Positions 46,681 through 53,701 of a stretch of DNA of 64,000 nt are shown here, piece by piece. Both the position numbers and the translations under genes were made by a program. Source of the stretch: Xaviernesmea oryzae (GTDB lineage: Bacteria > Pseudomonadota > Alphaproteobacteria > Rhizobiales > Rhizobiaceae); NCBI RefSeq assembly GCF_900109605.1, contig NZ_FOAM01000003.1, positions 310,001-374,000 of the forward strand, in the 5' to 3' direction. Each line of letters opens with the position of its first letter. Within the stretch, counting starts at the first letter, position 1. The notes beneath the pieces are model-generated. The model had not been told where the DNA came from. It ran no database searches and saw only the letters and a list, made by a program, of their open reading frames with translations.

Positions 46681-47502
46681 TCAGCGGATATAGCCAAGAC
46701 GAATGGCCTTGACGACCGCCTGGGTACGATTGACGGCGCCGAGCTTGCGGGTGACGTGGTTGAGATAGTGGTTCACCGTATGCTCGGACAGGCCAATGAT
46801 CGAGGCGATCTCGGCGCTGGTCTTTCCAGCTGCCGTCCAGTTCAGGCATTCGATTTCGCGGTCCGACAGCTCGACGCCGTTGTCGCGCAGCACAAGGCCG
46901 ATTTCGGCCAGGCGATTATAGACATGAATGGCGATCATCTGCAGTTCCATGAGCGCCGCCATGGAGAATTGATGCCGTCCGCCGAGAAAGATCACGACGG
47001 CACGGCTGCCATCGGCAAAATGCACGGGGAAGTAATCGGCCTGCTCCACCTCATGGGCGCGCAGCACGTCGATATGCGCAGCCAGACCTTCCTGCTGTCC
47101 GCTCAGCCGCCGCCATTCGTCGAAGTCGAGCTGGAACGGCGTCGTGGTCTCACGCAGGCGCTTGATGCCCACGCTCGACTGCAACAGACCGATCTTGTCA
47201 TAATGGTTGACGATCTCGACCGGAACGTTGGAGACGATCGAGAGGCTCGCCAGAGAGCTGACTTCCATGCCGGGCACACGCGCAATCATGAAATAGCGAA
47301 AGCCGAAGACCTGCGCCTTCCGCTTCATGAAACGCATGACGTCGAACTGGGTGCGCAGCTGCGCGATTTCGCTGCCCATCTGCTCTGGCTTGGCCAGTTG
47401 CTCGAGCGGCGTGCCGCGCATGGGCGGCTTTTCGTCGATCATCGTCTGCTCGATCTGTCTTTCGGCATCAAGGGGCGGCTGTCCATCGGCCGGCTGCGAC
47501 AT
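46681..47502 (-). CDS. LuxR-type regulator, second of an overlapping pair
   Basis: This 273-residue protein has an N-terminal autoinducer-binding-like domain and a C-terminal LuxR helix-turn-helix (LSDREIECLNWTAAGKTSAEI and LSEHTVNHYLNHVTRKLGAVN, about residues 210-270). The sensor domain lacks the Trp residues of acyl-homoserine-lactone pockets: the expected WP..W..Y segment reads VPVEIVNHYDKIGL. Its start ATG shares one base with the stop of the upstream LuxR gene (TGATG at 47504-47500), implying coupling and perhaps a heterodimer. VisN/VisR of rhizobia, activators of motility genes, are a comparable tandem pair, but no flagellar genes lie next to this one, so I leave the symbol blank. Confidence 0.75.
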   Translation of the reverse strand: MSQPADGQPPLDAERQIEQTMIDEKPPMRGTPLEQLAKPEQMGSEIAQLRTQFDVMRFMKRKAQVFGFRYFMIARVPGMEVSSLASLSIVSNVPVEIVNHYDKIGLLQSSVGIKRLRETTTPFQLDFDEWRRLSGQQEGLAAHIDVLRAHEVEQADYFPVHFADGSRAVVIFLGGRHQFSMAALMELQMIAIHVYNRLAEIGLVLRDNGVELSDREIECLNWTAAGKTSAEIASIIGLSEHTVNHYLNHVTRKLGAVNRTQAVVKAIRLGYIR

Positions 47503-48224
47503 CAGTGAATCAAGCCTGCGCGCATGGCCTTGGCCACGGTCTGAACCCGGTTGACCGTGTTCAGCTTGCGGCTTGCCCGATTGAGATAGTGATTGATGGT
47601 ATATTCCGAGAGATTGAGGATACGAGCCATCTCCAGCGTCGTCTTCCCGGCAGCAGCCCAATGAAGACATTCGATCTCCCTGCGCGAGAGGCGCTCGGCC
47701 GCCATCTGGCCACGTCGCAGATCGCTCAGCTGGGCAAAGAGGCCGGCAGAGGCCAGCGTCAACACCTTGATCTCCTCGTGATCGACGGGCTCGCGGTCGC
47801 CGCCGAAGCTGACCGCGCCGCATTGGCCCCGCGCATCGTGCACGGGAATGTAGATGCCCCGGCGGATCCGCGCCTGGGTGAAGAGCTCCATGCTCGTCTC
47901 CGCCTTGCTGTCCTGGCGCAGGCCGGTGCCGATATCGAAGAGGAAGGGAACCGTGCTGCGACGTAGCCGCTGCACGATCGGGCTGCCGGACAGCAGGCTC
48001 GCCGCATCGTAACGGCGCATCATATTGCTCGGCCAGTCGGTCAGCATCACGACTTCCGAAAGCTGGCGAACGGTCGGATCGGGTAGGCTCATCACCATGT
48101 AGTGACGAAAGCGATGTTTCGTAACGAGATGCTGGAAGGCGGCGCCGATATCCGCTTCCGACATGGGCGAAGTGTGCCGTTCGGCGGCGAGCAGCGCCCC
48201 TCGGTCCTGTCTTGTAACGTCCAT
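47502..48224 (-). CDS. LuxR-type regulator, first of an overlapping pair
   Basis: This 240-residue protein has the same plan as its neighbour: a sensor domain with TDWPSNMMRRYDAASLL, where only one Trp of the lactone pocket remains, and a LuxR helix-turn-helix LSRREIECLHWAAAGKTTLEM plus LSEYTINHYLNRASRKLNTVN. The ATG at 48224 follows GAGGGG; a longer frame starts at 48389 but has weaker context. The two genes are about a third identical by eye in the last 65 residues, consistent with duplication. Ligand and targets unknown. The pair is downstream of the IclR gene on the same strand. Confidence 0.75.
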   Translation of the reverse strand: MDVTRQDRGALLAAERHTSPMSEADIGAAFQHLVTKHRFRHYMVMSLPDPTVRQLSEVVMLTDWPSNMMRRYDAASLLSGSPIVQRLRRSTVPFLFDIGTGLRQDSKAETSMELFTQARIRRGIYIPVHDARGQCGAVSFGGDREPVDHEEIKVLTLASAGLFAQLSDLRRGQMAAERLSRREIECLHWAAAGKTTLEMARILNLSEYTINHYLNRASRKLNTVNRVQTVAKAMRAGLIH

Positions 48225-48385
48225 GAAGACCCCTCGAACTTTCTGCGCCGTGGTCGATCCCGTCCCAGTTTCGACATCATCGGCGATTAGCGGCTTACGC
48301 TTGGGTAAACTTAGAGATAACGCGCCTGACCTTCCGCAGAAAGGGGGCGTAACGTACGATTGCGTAGTGTTTTCCTGTATTTCGG

Positions 48386-49201
48386 TCACGATTTCGATGG
48401 TAAACGCCGGGCAGACGGGCTTAAGGCCGTGAAAAGCTCGTCGTTGAGGGCGCGCGCCGCCGCTCGCACAACCGGCGCCCAGGCTTCCAGGCTGTCCATG
48501 CTGACACGATAGGCAGGACCCGTGACAGAGATCCCACCCACGAGATTGCGCTGTCCGTCAAAGACAGGCGCGGCCACGCAGCGAATCTCCTTTTCATGCT
48601 CCTCCCTGTCGAAAGCATAACCGCATTGTCGTATCGTCTCTAGCTCCGTTAGCAGAGAAGAACGGTCTAAATGCGTATTTGGCGTGAAAGGCTGAAAAAC
48701 GATTCGTGATAGAACCGTTTCGAGCCGTTCCGGCAGTAGAGACGATAGTGCTGCCTTACCAAGACCAGTGCAATAGGCAGGTGCCGCCTGCCCGATTCGC
48801 GAGATCATGGTGACGGTCTGGCGGCTCTCCATCTTGTCCAGATAGACGATTTCCGTGTCCAGGAGCATGCCGACATGGACCGTCTCGCCCGTGGCGGCGT
48901 GGAGCTTGTCCAGGTAGGGCGAGGCAAGGCTGCGCAGGTCGTTGCGCGCCCAGGCCTTATGAGCGAGCTTCAACAGCCGCAGGCCTGGCTCGTAGCTCAG
49001 ATCCGGACGCTGGCGCAGCAGCCCCTCGGCCACGAGATGACGCAATTGCCGATGTAGGGACCCGCGTGGCTGGCCGCAGCTGTGAAGAATTTCCGTCAGC
49101 CGCAGCGGGCGATCGGCCATGGCGACGAGTTCCAGCAGCAACATGGCCTTGCCAACCGTGCCTGTGCCACAGTCTTGATCGGCCTCTTCCACCGGTTTCA
49201 T
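48386..49201 (-). CDS. IclR family regulator of the sugar-acid operon
   Basis: This regulator has 271 residues: an N-terminal winged helix-turn-helix (LTEILHSCGQPRGSLHRQLRHLV, about residues 33-55) and a C-terminal effector domain ending with IRCVAAPVFDGQRNLVGGISVTGPAYR, typical of IclR. Such proteins repress catabolic genes until a sugar-acid ligand binds. The ATG follows GGAGAAAACG. It is divergent from the SDR/DgoK/DgoA/SMP-30 genes, and a strong palindrome lies in the shared region (49373-49391). KdgR/DgoR-like action is thus inferred. It ends 162 bases before the LuxR-type pair on the same strand. Confidence 0.85.
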   Translation of the reverse strand: MKPVEEADQDCGTGTVGKAMLLLELVAMADRPLRLTEILHSCGQPRGSLHRQLRHLVAEGLLRQRPDLSYEPGLRLLKLAHKAWARNDLRSLASPYLDKLHAATGETVHVGMLLDTEIVYLDKMESRQTVTMISRIGQAAPAYCTGLGKAALSSLLPERLETVLSRIVFQPFTPNTHLDRSSLLTELETIRQCGYAFDREEHEKEIRCVAAPVFDGQRNLVGGISVTGPAYRVSMDSLEAWAPVVRAAARALNDELFTALSPSARRLPSKS

Positions 49202-49326
49202 CGTTTTCTCCGCCTGTTGACAGGACCAGCCGCGCCGTGACCTTGGGCCCCGCCAAGGCGACTTCGACCAATTGCAGCAGCGACGCCAGGAGCGGCCAAG
49301 CGTCGCGGCTTTAGGCTGGCTTGGCC

Positions 49327-49356
49327 TTGACAAGCCTTCCTGCCCGGAAGGATATT
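49327..49356 (+). promoter_or_regulatory. Candidate promoter of the sugar-acid operon
   Basis: TTGACA (49327-49332) is followed 17-18 bases later by GGATAT/GATATT (49350-49356). The start point would be near 49363, so that the palindrome at 49373-49391 lies just downstream of it, suited to repression. GGAAGGATATTCC, overlapping the -10, is itself a weak palindrome. Confidence 0.5.
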
Positions 49357-49372
49357 CCATGTAGCAGAAGCA

Positions 49373-49391
49373 TGTTCCACATAATGGAACA
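49373..49391 (+). promoter_or_regulatory. Probable IclR-family operator
   Basis: TGTTCCACATAATGGAACA is a perfect 7-bp inverted repeat with a 5-base centre, similar in form to IclR-family sites built on TGGAA/TTCCA. A second TTCCA half site lies exactly 20 bases upstream (49355-49359), on the same face of the helix. The regulator gene is adjacent and divergent. Confidence 0.6.
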
Positions 49392-49423
49392 GATCACACG
49401 CCGGCGCAAGGGAGGCGCGCAGC

Positions 49424-50194
49424 ATGACGATGGAGGCGGCGCGCTATCGCGATCTGGCCGACCGTGGTGTTCTCATCACCGGTGGCGCTTCCGGCATCGG
49501 CGCGGCGCTGGTTGCGGGCTTTGTTGCCCAAGGTGCGCGCGTGGCCTTTATCGACATTGACGAGGCGGCCGGTGTGGCGCTGGCAAGCCAGCTATCGGGC
49601 ACGGCGCGGCATGATCCCTTGTTCTTTGCAGCCGATCTCACGGACACGGCCTCGCTCAAACCGCTGGTCGATCGCATTGTCGCGATCCTGGGCGGGCTCA
49701 AGGTGCTGGTGAACAATGCCGCGCGCGACGACCGCCATGCGCTCGAGACCATCAGCGAAACGGAATGGGACGCCTCGCTGGCCATCAATCTCAAGCCGCT
49801 GCCGTTCATGGCGCAGGCGGCCGCGCCGCATCTGAAGGCGGGGAGCGGCGGCGCCATCGTCAATTTTTCCTCGATCGCCTTCCTGCTCAACATGGACGAC
49901 CTGCCTGCCTATAGCGCCGCGAAGGCCGGCATCGTCGGACTGACCAAATCGCTCGCCGGCCGGCTTGGCCCCGATGGCATTCGGGTCAACGCGCTGCTGC
50001 CGGGCATGGTGGTGACCGAGCGCCAGAAGGCGCTATGGCTCACGGAAGATTCGATCGCCGCCATGATCGGCAAACAATGTCTTAAACGCAGTCTGATGGC
50101 CGACGACATGGTCGGCCCTTGTCTGTTTCTCGCCTCCGACAGCGCAGCCGCGCTGACGGCCCAGGCAATCATCGTGGATGGAGGGGTTTTGTGA
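49424..50194 (+). CDS. SDR family sugar dehydrogenase (D-galactose 1-dehydrogenase-like)
   Basis: This NAD(P)-dependent short-chain dehydrogenase has 256 residues. It has the nucleotide motif TGGASGIGAAL near residue 19, NNAA near 95, catalytic Ser in FSSIAF, and YSAAK near 165. The tail with RSLMADDMVGPCLFLASDSA is typical of aldose dehydrogenases. In this operon (kinase, KDPG-type aldolase, lactonase) the likely reaction is oxidation of an aldose such as D-galactose to its lactone. Substrate is inferred. The ATG follows AAGGGAGG. It is first in the operon, and its stop overlaps dgoK by 4 bases. Confidence 0.8.
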   Translation: MTMEAARYRDLADRGVLITGGASGIGAALVAGFVAQGARVAFIDIDEAAGVALASQLSGTARHDPLFFAADLTDTASLKPLVDRIVAILGGLKVLVNNAARDDRHALETISETEWDASLAINLKPLPFMAQAAAPHLKAGSGGAIVNFSSIAFLLNMDDLPAYSAAKAGIVGLTKSLAGRLGPDGIRVNALLPGMVVTERQKALWLTEDSIAAMIGKQCLKRSLMADDMVGPCLFLASDSAAALTAQAIIVDGGVL

Positions 50195-51111
50195 CGGCAA
50201 CAGCGGCATCCTATGCGGCGGTAGACTGGGGAACCTCCAGCTTCCGCCTCTGGCTGATCGGCAAGGACGGCACGCCGCTTGGCGAGCGTCGCTCCGGCGA
50301 AGGCATGACCACGGCAGCGCAGGAAGGCTTTTCTGCCGTTCTGGAGCGGCATCTGGCTGCGCTCGACGCACCGGCCGATCTGCCCGTGATGATCTGCGGC
50401 ATGGCCGGAGCGCGCCAGGGCTGGATGGATGCCGGCTATATGGACGTGCCGGCGCGGCTGGAAGAGATCGTCGGCCGTGCGGTCGTTGTCCCTCACTCCA
50501 GCCGCGATATCCGCATTCTCCCCGGCCTTGCCCAGAGGATCGAGGCCGCGCCGGACGTGATGCGTGGCGAGGAAACTCAGCTCCTCGGCGCTTATGACGA
50601 GATCGGCGCCGGCAGCCATCTTCTCTGCATGCCCGGCACGCATTCCAAATGGGTGCGCCTGCGCGATGGCGCGGTCGAGGGCTTCTCCACCTTCATGACG
50701 GGCGAGCTTTTCGATGTGATCGGCAAACAGTCGATCCTGCGCCATGCGCTCGACGGTTCCGAGGCTTTCGATGGCACGCATCCGGCCTTCATCCAGGCTG
50801 TGAAGACGGCCTGCGTCTCGCCGGCGCGCTTCAGCAACCTGATCTTTTCCGCGCGCTCCGGCCAGCTGCTGCACGGCCTGGACGCCACCAGTGCCAAGGC
50901 ACGGCTCTCAGGCCTGCTGATCGGGCTGGAAATTGCCGGCGCCCGCGACACGGCGCCAGATGCGGTGCAGGTCCAGCTCGTGGCCTCCGGCGCCATGGCC
51001 GCGCTGTATGAGGCGGCGCTGTCAGCCGCCCTGTTGGGCGTCACCGTTATCGATGCAGATCTTGCCGTTCGCCGGGGGCTGCAGGCCGCCGCCCGCGCCG
51101 TCTGGCCCTAA
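50191..51111 (+). CDS. dgoK: 2-dehydro-3-deoxygalactonokinase
   Basis: DgoK phosphorylates 2-keto-3-deoxygalactonate at C6. The 306-residue protein has the DgoK-family opening VDWGTSSFRLWL, the block ICGMAGARQGW near residue 68, PGTHSKWVRL near residue 146 and FSTFMTGELFDVI. It is full length. The GTG start overlaps the SDR stop (GTGA) and follows GGATGGAGGGG. Encoded just before the aldolase, it fits the galactonate branch rather than the gluconate one. Confidence 0.9.
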   Translation: MTATAASYAAVDWGTSSFRLWLIGKDGTPLGERRSGEGMTTAAQEGFSAVLERHLAALDAPADLPVMICGMAGARQGWMDAGYMDVPARLEEIVGRAVVVPHSSRDIRILPGLAQRIEAAPDVMRGEETQLLGAYDEIGAGSHLLCMPGTHSKWVRLRDGAVEGFSTFMTGELFDVIGKQSILRHALDGSEAFDGTHPAFIQAVKTACVSPARFSNLIFSARSGQLLHGLDATSAKARLSGLLIGLEIAGARDTAPDAVQVQLVASGAMAALYEAALSAALLGVTVIDADLAVRRGLQAAARAVWP

Positions 51112-51133
51112 GAACATTCAAAGGAGTTTTCCG

Positions 51134-51766
51134 ATGTCCCGTATTCCTTTTCCCCCCATGCGCTATCCGCTGGTCGCCATTCTGCGCGGCCTGAAGCCGG
51201 AAGAGACGGAAGAGATCGTCGGCACACTGCTCGAAGCCGGGCTGCGGGCCATCGAAATCCCGCTGAATTCGCCCGATCCCTTTCGTTCCATTGAAACGGC
51301 GGTGAAGCTGGCGCCCGAAGACGCCTTGATCGGCGCCGGTACGGTGCTGACGGTAGAAGACGTGGACCGGCTGGAGAATGTCGGGGGCCGGCTCTTCGTC
51401 TCGCCGAATGTCGATCCGCCGGTCATTTCCCATGCGGCCTTCAAGGGCATGGTGACGCTGCCGGGCGTCTTCACGCCGACGGAAGCGCTCGCGGCCGCCA
51501 AGGCTGGCGCCACCGGGCTGAAATTCTTCCCCGCCAGCGCGCTTGGTCCCTCCGGCATTGCGGCCATCCGCACCATTCTGCCCAAGGATGTCGAAGTGGC
51601 GGCTGTCGGCGGTGTTTCGGAAACCGATTTTGCTGCCTATTCGAAAATTGGGATCAAGAGCTTCGGTCTCGGCTCAAGCCTCTTCAAGCCAGGCATGACG
51701 GCTGCCGAGGTGCGCGCGCGCGCCGACGCGACCGTGAAAGCCTATGATGCCGTCTATGGAGCCTGA
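51134..51766 (+). CDS. dgoA: 2-dehydro-3-deoxy-6-phosphogalactonate aldolase
   Basis: This class I aldolase splits 2-keto-3-deoxy-6-phosphogalactonate into pyruvate and glyceraldehyde 3-phosphate. The 210-residue TIM barrel carries the conserved Glu in AIEIPLNSP and the Schiff-base Lys in GLKFFPAS. It is homologous to Eda; the DgoA assignment rests on the neighbouring dgoK. The ATG follows AAGGAG at 9 bases. It ends 4 bases before the lactonase start. Confidence 0.88.
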   Translation: MSRIPFPPMRYPLVAILRGLKPEETEEIVGTLLEAGLRAIEIPLNSPDPFRSIETAVKLAPEDALIGAGTVLTVEDVDRLENVGGRLFVSPNVDPPVISHAAFKGMVTLPGVFTPTEALAAAKAGATGLKFFPASALGPSGIAAIRTILPKDVEVAAVGGVSETDFAAYSKIGIKSFGLGSSLFKPGMTAAEVRARADATVKAYDAVYGA

Positions 51767-51770
51767 TCTC

Positions 51771-52658
51771 ATGACCACTGAGACTGAATTTGCCGGCCGC
51801 GTTCTCTTCGACCAGGCTTTGGAACTGGGCGAAGGCCCATCCTACGATCCCGACACCGGGACGGCCTGGTGGTTCAACATCCTCGGCCGCGAGCTGCATT
51901 CGCTGCATCTCGACAGCGGCAAACACGAGATCCAGTCCCTCCCCTTCCTCGGCAGCGTGCTTGCCCGCGTGGACGGCGAGCGCCAAGTGGTGGCAAGCGA
52001 CCAGGGCCTGTTCCTGCGCCACCGCGCCGATGGGCGTTTTGAAAAACTGCTGACGATCGAGGACAACCCCAACAACCGCTCCAACGATGGACGCGTGCAT
52101 CAAAGCGGCGCCTTGTGGATCGGCACCATGGGCCGCAAGGCGGCCGAAAAGGCCGGGTCGATCTACCATGTCGCGCGCGGCAAGGTGACGCGGCTGATTC
52201 CCGGTGTGACAATTCCGAACGCCATTTGCTTCGCGCCCGATGGTGCCACCGCCTATTACAGCGATACCATGGCCAACCGCCTCTACAAGGTGGCGCTGGA
52301 TCCGGCCACTGGCCTGCCGACGGCAGAGCCAGAACTTCTGGCGGAAGAAGGCCAGGCACAGGGTGGCTTTGACGGCGCGGTCTGCGATGCGCAAGGCCGG
52401 CTCTGGATCGCGCGCTGGGGAGCCGGCGCCGTCGATGTCTATGATCCTGAAAGCGGCCAGCGCCTGGAGCGGCACAGGCTGCCGGCAAGCCAGACAAGCT
52501 GCCCCGCCTTCATTGGCGCAAAGGCAGACAGGCTGCTGGTGACCTCGGCTTATGAGGGCATGGATGCCGCCGCCCGCCAGGCCGATCCGCACGCCGGCCA
52601 AACCTTCGAACTCGGACGCCCGGTCGAAGGACGGTTCGAGCCGGCCTATATCGTCTGA
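51771..52658 (+). CDS. SMP-30/gluconolactonase family lactonase
   Basis: This six-bladed beta-propeller lactonase has 295 residues. The metal-site residues are visible: Glu in LELGEGPSYDP near residue 17, Asn in PNAICFAPDG near 146, and Asp in GGFDGAVCDAQGRLW near 197. It would open the lactone made by the SDR enzyme to the free aldonate. The ATG chosen follows GGAG; upstream in-frame ATGs overlap dgoA. It is last in the operon. No sugar-acid dehydratase or transporter follows in the window. Confidence 0.85.
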   Translation: MTTETEFAGRVLFDQALELGEGPSYDPDTGTAWWFNILGRELHSLHLDSGKHEIQSLPFLGSVLARVDGERQVVASDQGLFLRHRADGRFEKLLTIEDNPNNRSNDGRVHQSGALWIGTMGRKAAEKAGSIYHVARGKVTRLIPGVTIPNAICFAPDGATAYYSDTMANRLYKVALDPATGLPTAEPELLAEEGQAQGGFDGAVCDAQGRLWIARWGAGAVDVYDPESGQRLERHRLPASQTSCPAFIGAKADRLLVTSAYEGMDAAARQADPHAGQTFELGRPVEGRFEPAYIV

Positions 52659-52680
52659 TCGAGACAGGCTTTGCCAATCT

Positions 52681-52709
52681 AGATGCCACGCAGTCCAGGC
52701 GTGGCATCT
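52681..52709 (+). other. Perfect 10-bp hairpin after the sugar-acid operon
   Basis: AGATGCCACG and CGTGGCATCT are exact complements around a 9-base loop. No T-run follows, so it may be a weak or Rho-assisted terminator, an mRNA-stabilising 3' hairpin, or a protein site upstream of the stress gene. Confidence 0.45.
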
Positions 52710-52833
52710 GCAACCGCCAGCTCGCGTTCGCCTCACGCAGTCGTGAGATCGCGCGAGCGCCTGGATGATGGGGCATTCCCCGAAATCCTGCTGATTCGAC
52801 GGGATTTCCGACGATTTTGCTGCGATTTTTATC

Positions 52834-52858
52834 GGAACCACTTTTCCCTTCTCACGTT
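52834..52858 (+). promoter_or_regulatory. EcfG (RpoE2)-type general stress promoter
   Basis: GGAAC (52834-52838) and CGTT (52855-52858), separated by 16 bases, match the consensus of the alphaproteobacterial general stress sigma factor EcfG (GGAAC-N16/17-CGTT). Transcription would begin near 52865, about 64 bases before the PRC-barrel gene start. Confidence 0.65.
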
Positions 52859-52928
52859 GTTTGGGCATCACCGGTGCGGAACTGACACCGCGCCCTGATC
52901 GACAAGGACAAGGAAAGGTAGGTTGGAA

Positions 52929-53561
52929 ATGACCAAGAAATTCACTGCTTCTGTTGCCGCAGGCGCTCTTTTCGCTGGTGTTGTTGCCTTTGCTCCGATG
53001 AGCTTCGCACAGGATACGATGCAGCCGGCACAGCCCAATGCCGCCCAGCCGGCGCAGCCGATGACCAATGATGCCACCACGGGCCAGATGGGCGACAATG
53101 CCGCCAAGCCGCTGGCTGGCCAGGCTGCCGATGCCGGCTCCAAGACCGGCAATTACATTACCGAACAGGCTGAAAACCAGATTTCCGCCAACCGCTATAT
53201 CGGCCAGTCCGTCTATAACGGCAATGATGAGAGCATCGGCGAGATCAATGACGTGATCTTTTCCACCGACGGCTCCGTCGAAGCAGCCGTGATCGGCGTC
53301 GGTGGCTTCCTCGGTATCGGCGAAAAGAACGTCGCCGTTCCGCTCGAAACCATTACGATTGCGGAAGTGCCGAATTCGAACGACATGAAGCTGACGACGC
53401 AGGAAACGTCCGACTCTTTGCGCAATGCGCCCGAGTTCAAGACGCGCGCCCAGCAGATGGCCGAAACCAAGGGCAATAATGTCGACACTTCGACCACGTC
53501 GTCGACCACGGCGCCGGCTGGTGGCGCTGCTCCGGCCGCTCCGGCAACCACCAATCAGTAA
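52929..53561 (+). CDS. Exported PRC-barrel domain protein, stress-related
   Basis: This 210-residue protein has a signal peptide (ASVAAGALFAGVVAFAPMSFA, cleaved before QDTM) and a Gln/Pro/Ala-rich low-complexity segment. A PRC-barrel domain follows (about 95-160; RYIGQSVYNGNDESIGEINDV and VIGVGGFLGIGEKNVAVPL), with a Thr/Ala-rich tail. Such proteins are common in rhizobia and often under stress control, in keeping with the EcfG-type promoter upstream. Exact role unknown. The ATG at 52929 was preferred over a TTG two codons earlier, which would crowd the AGGAAAGG ribosome binding site. Confidence 0.8.
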   Translation: MTKKFTASVAAGALFAGVVAFAPMSFAQDTMQPAQPNAAQPAQPMTNDATTGQMGDNAAKPLAGQAADAGSKTGNYITEQAENQISANRYIGQSVYNGNDESIGEINDVIFSTDGSVEAAVIGVGGFLGIGEKNVAVPLETITIAEVPNSNDMKLTTQETSDSLRNAPEFKTRAQQMAETKGNNVDTSTTSSTTAPAGGAAPAAPATTNQ

Positions 53562-53586
53562 GTCTTCACAGACATACCTGATCGAG

Positions 53587-53614
53587 AAGGGCGGTGTCGA
53601 AAGACGCCGTCCTT
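53587..53614 (+). other. 3' hairpin with GAAA tetraloop after the PRC-barrel gene
   Basis: AAGGGCGGTGTC pairs with GACGCCGTCCTT over 12 bp (two G-U) around the stable tetraloop GAAA, 25 bases after the stop. No T-run follows, so it may protect the 3' end of the message. Confidence 0.5.
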
Positions 53615-53663
53615 CACGCATTTCTCAGCGCTTTGTCCGCCTTAATGTCGTTCCAGCCTGACT

Positions 53664-53693
53664 GAGCGCCTGCAAGCCAGGCGCTCTTCTTTT
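53664..53693 (+). terminator. Rho-independent terminator of the PRC-barrel gene
   Basis: GAGCGCCTG pairs perfectly with CAGGCGCTC (9 bp) around loop CAAGC, followed by TTCTTTT. It lies just before the end of the convergent flavin oxidoreductase gene. Confidence 0.8.
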
Positions 53694-53701
53694 GCTTGGG
53701 G

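Noticed and set aside
51684-53621. 645-codon open frame on the minus strand
   Set aside because: It crosses the SMP-30 gene, the EcfG promoter and the PRC-barrel gene, all supported on the plus strand.
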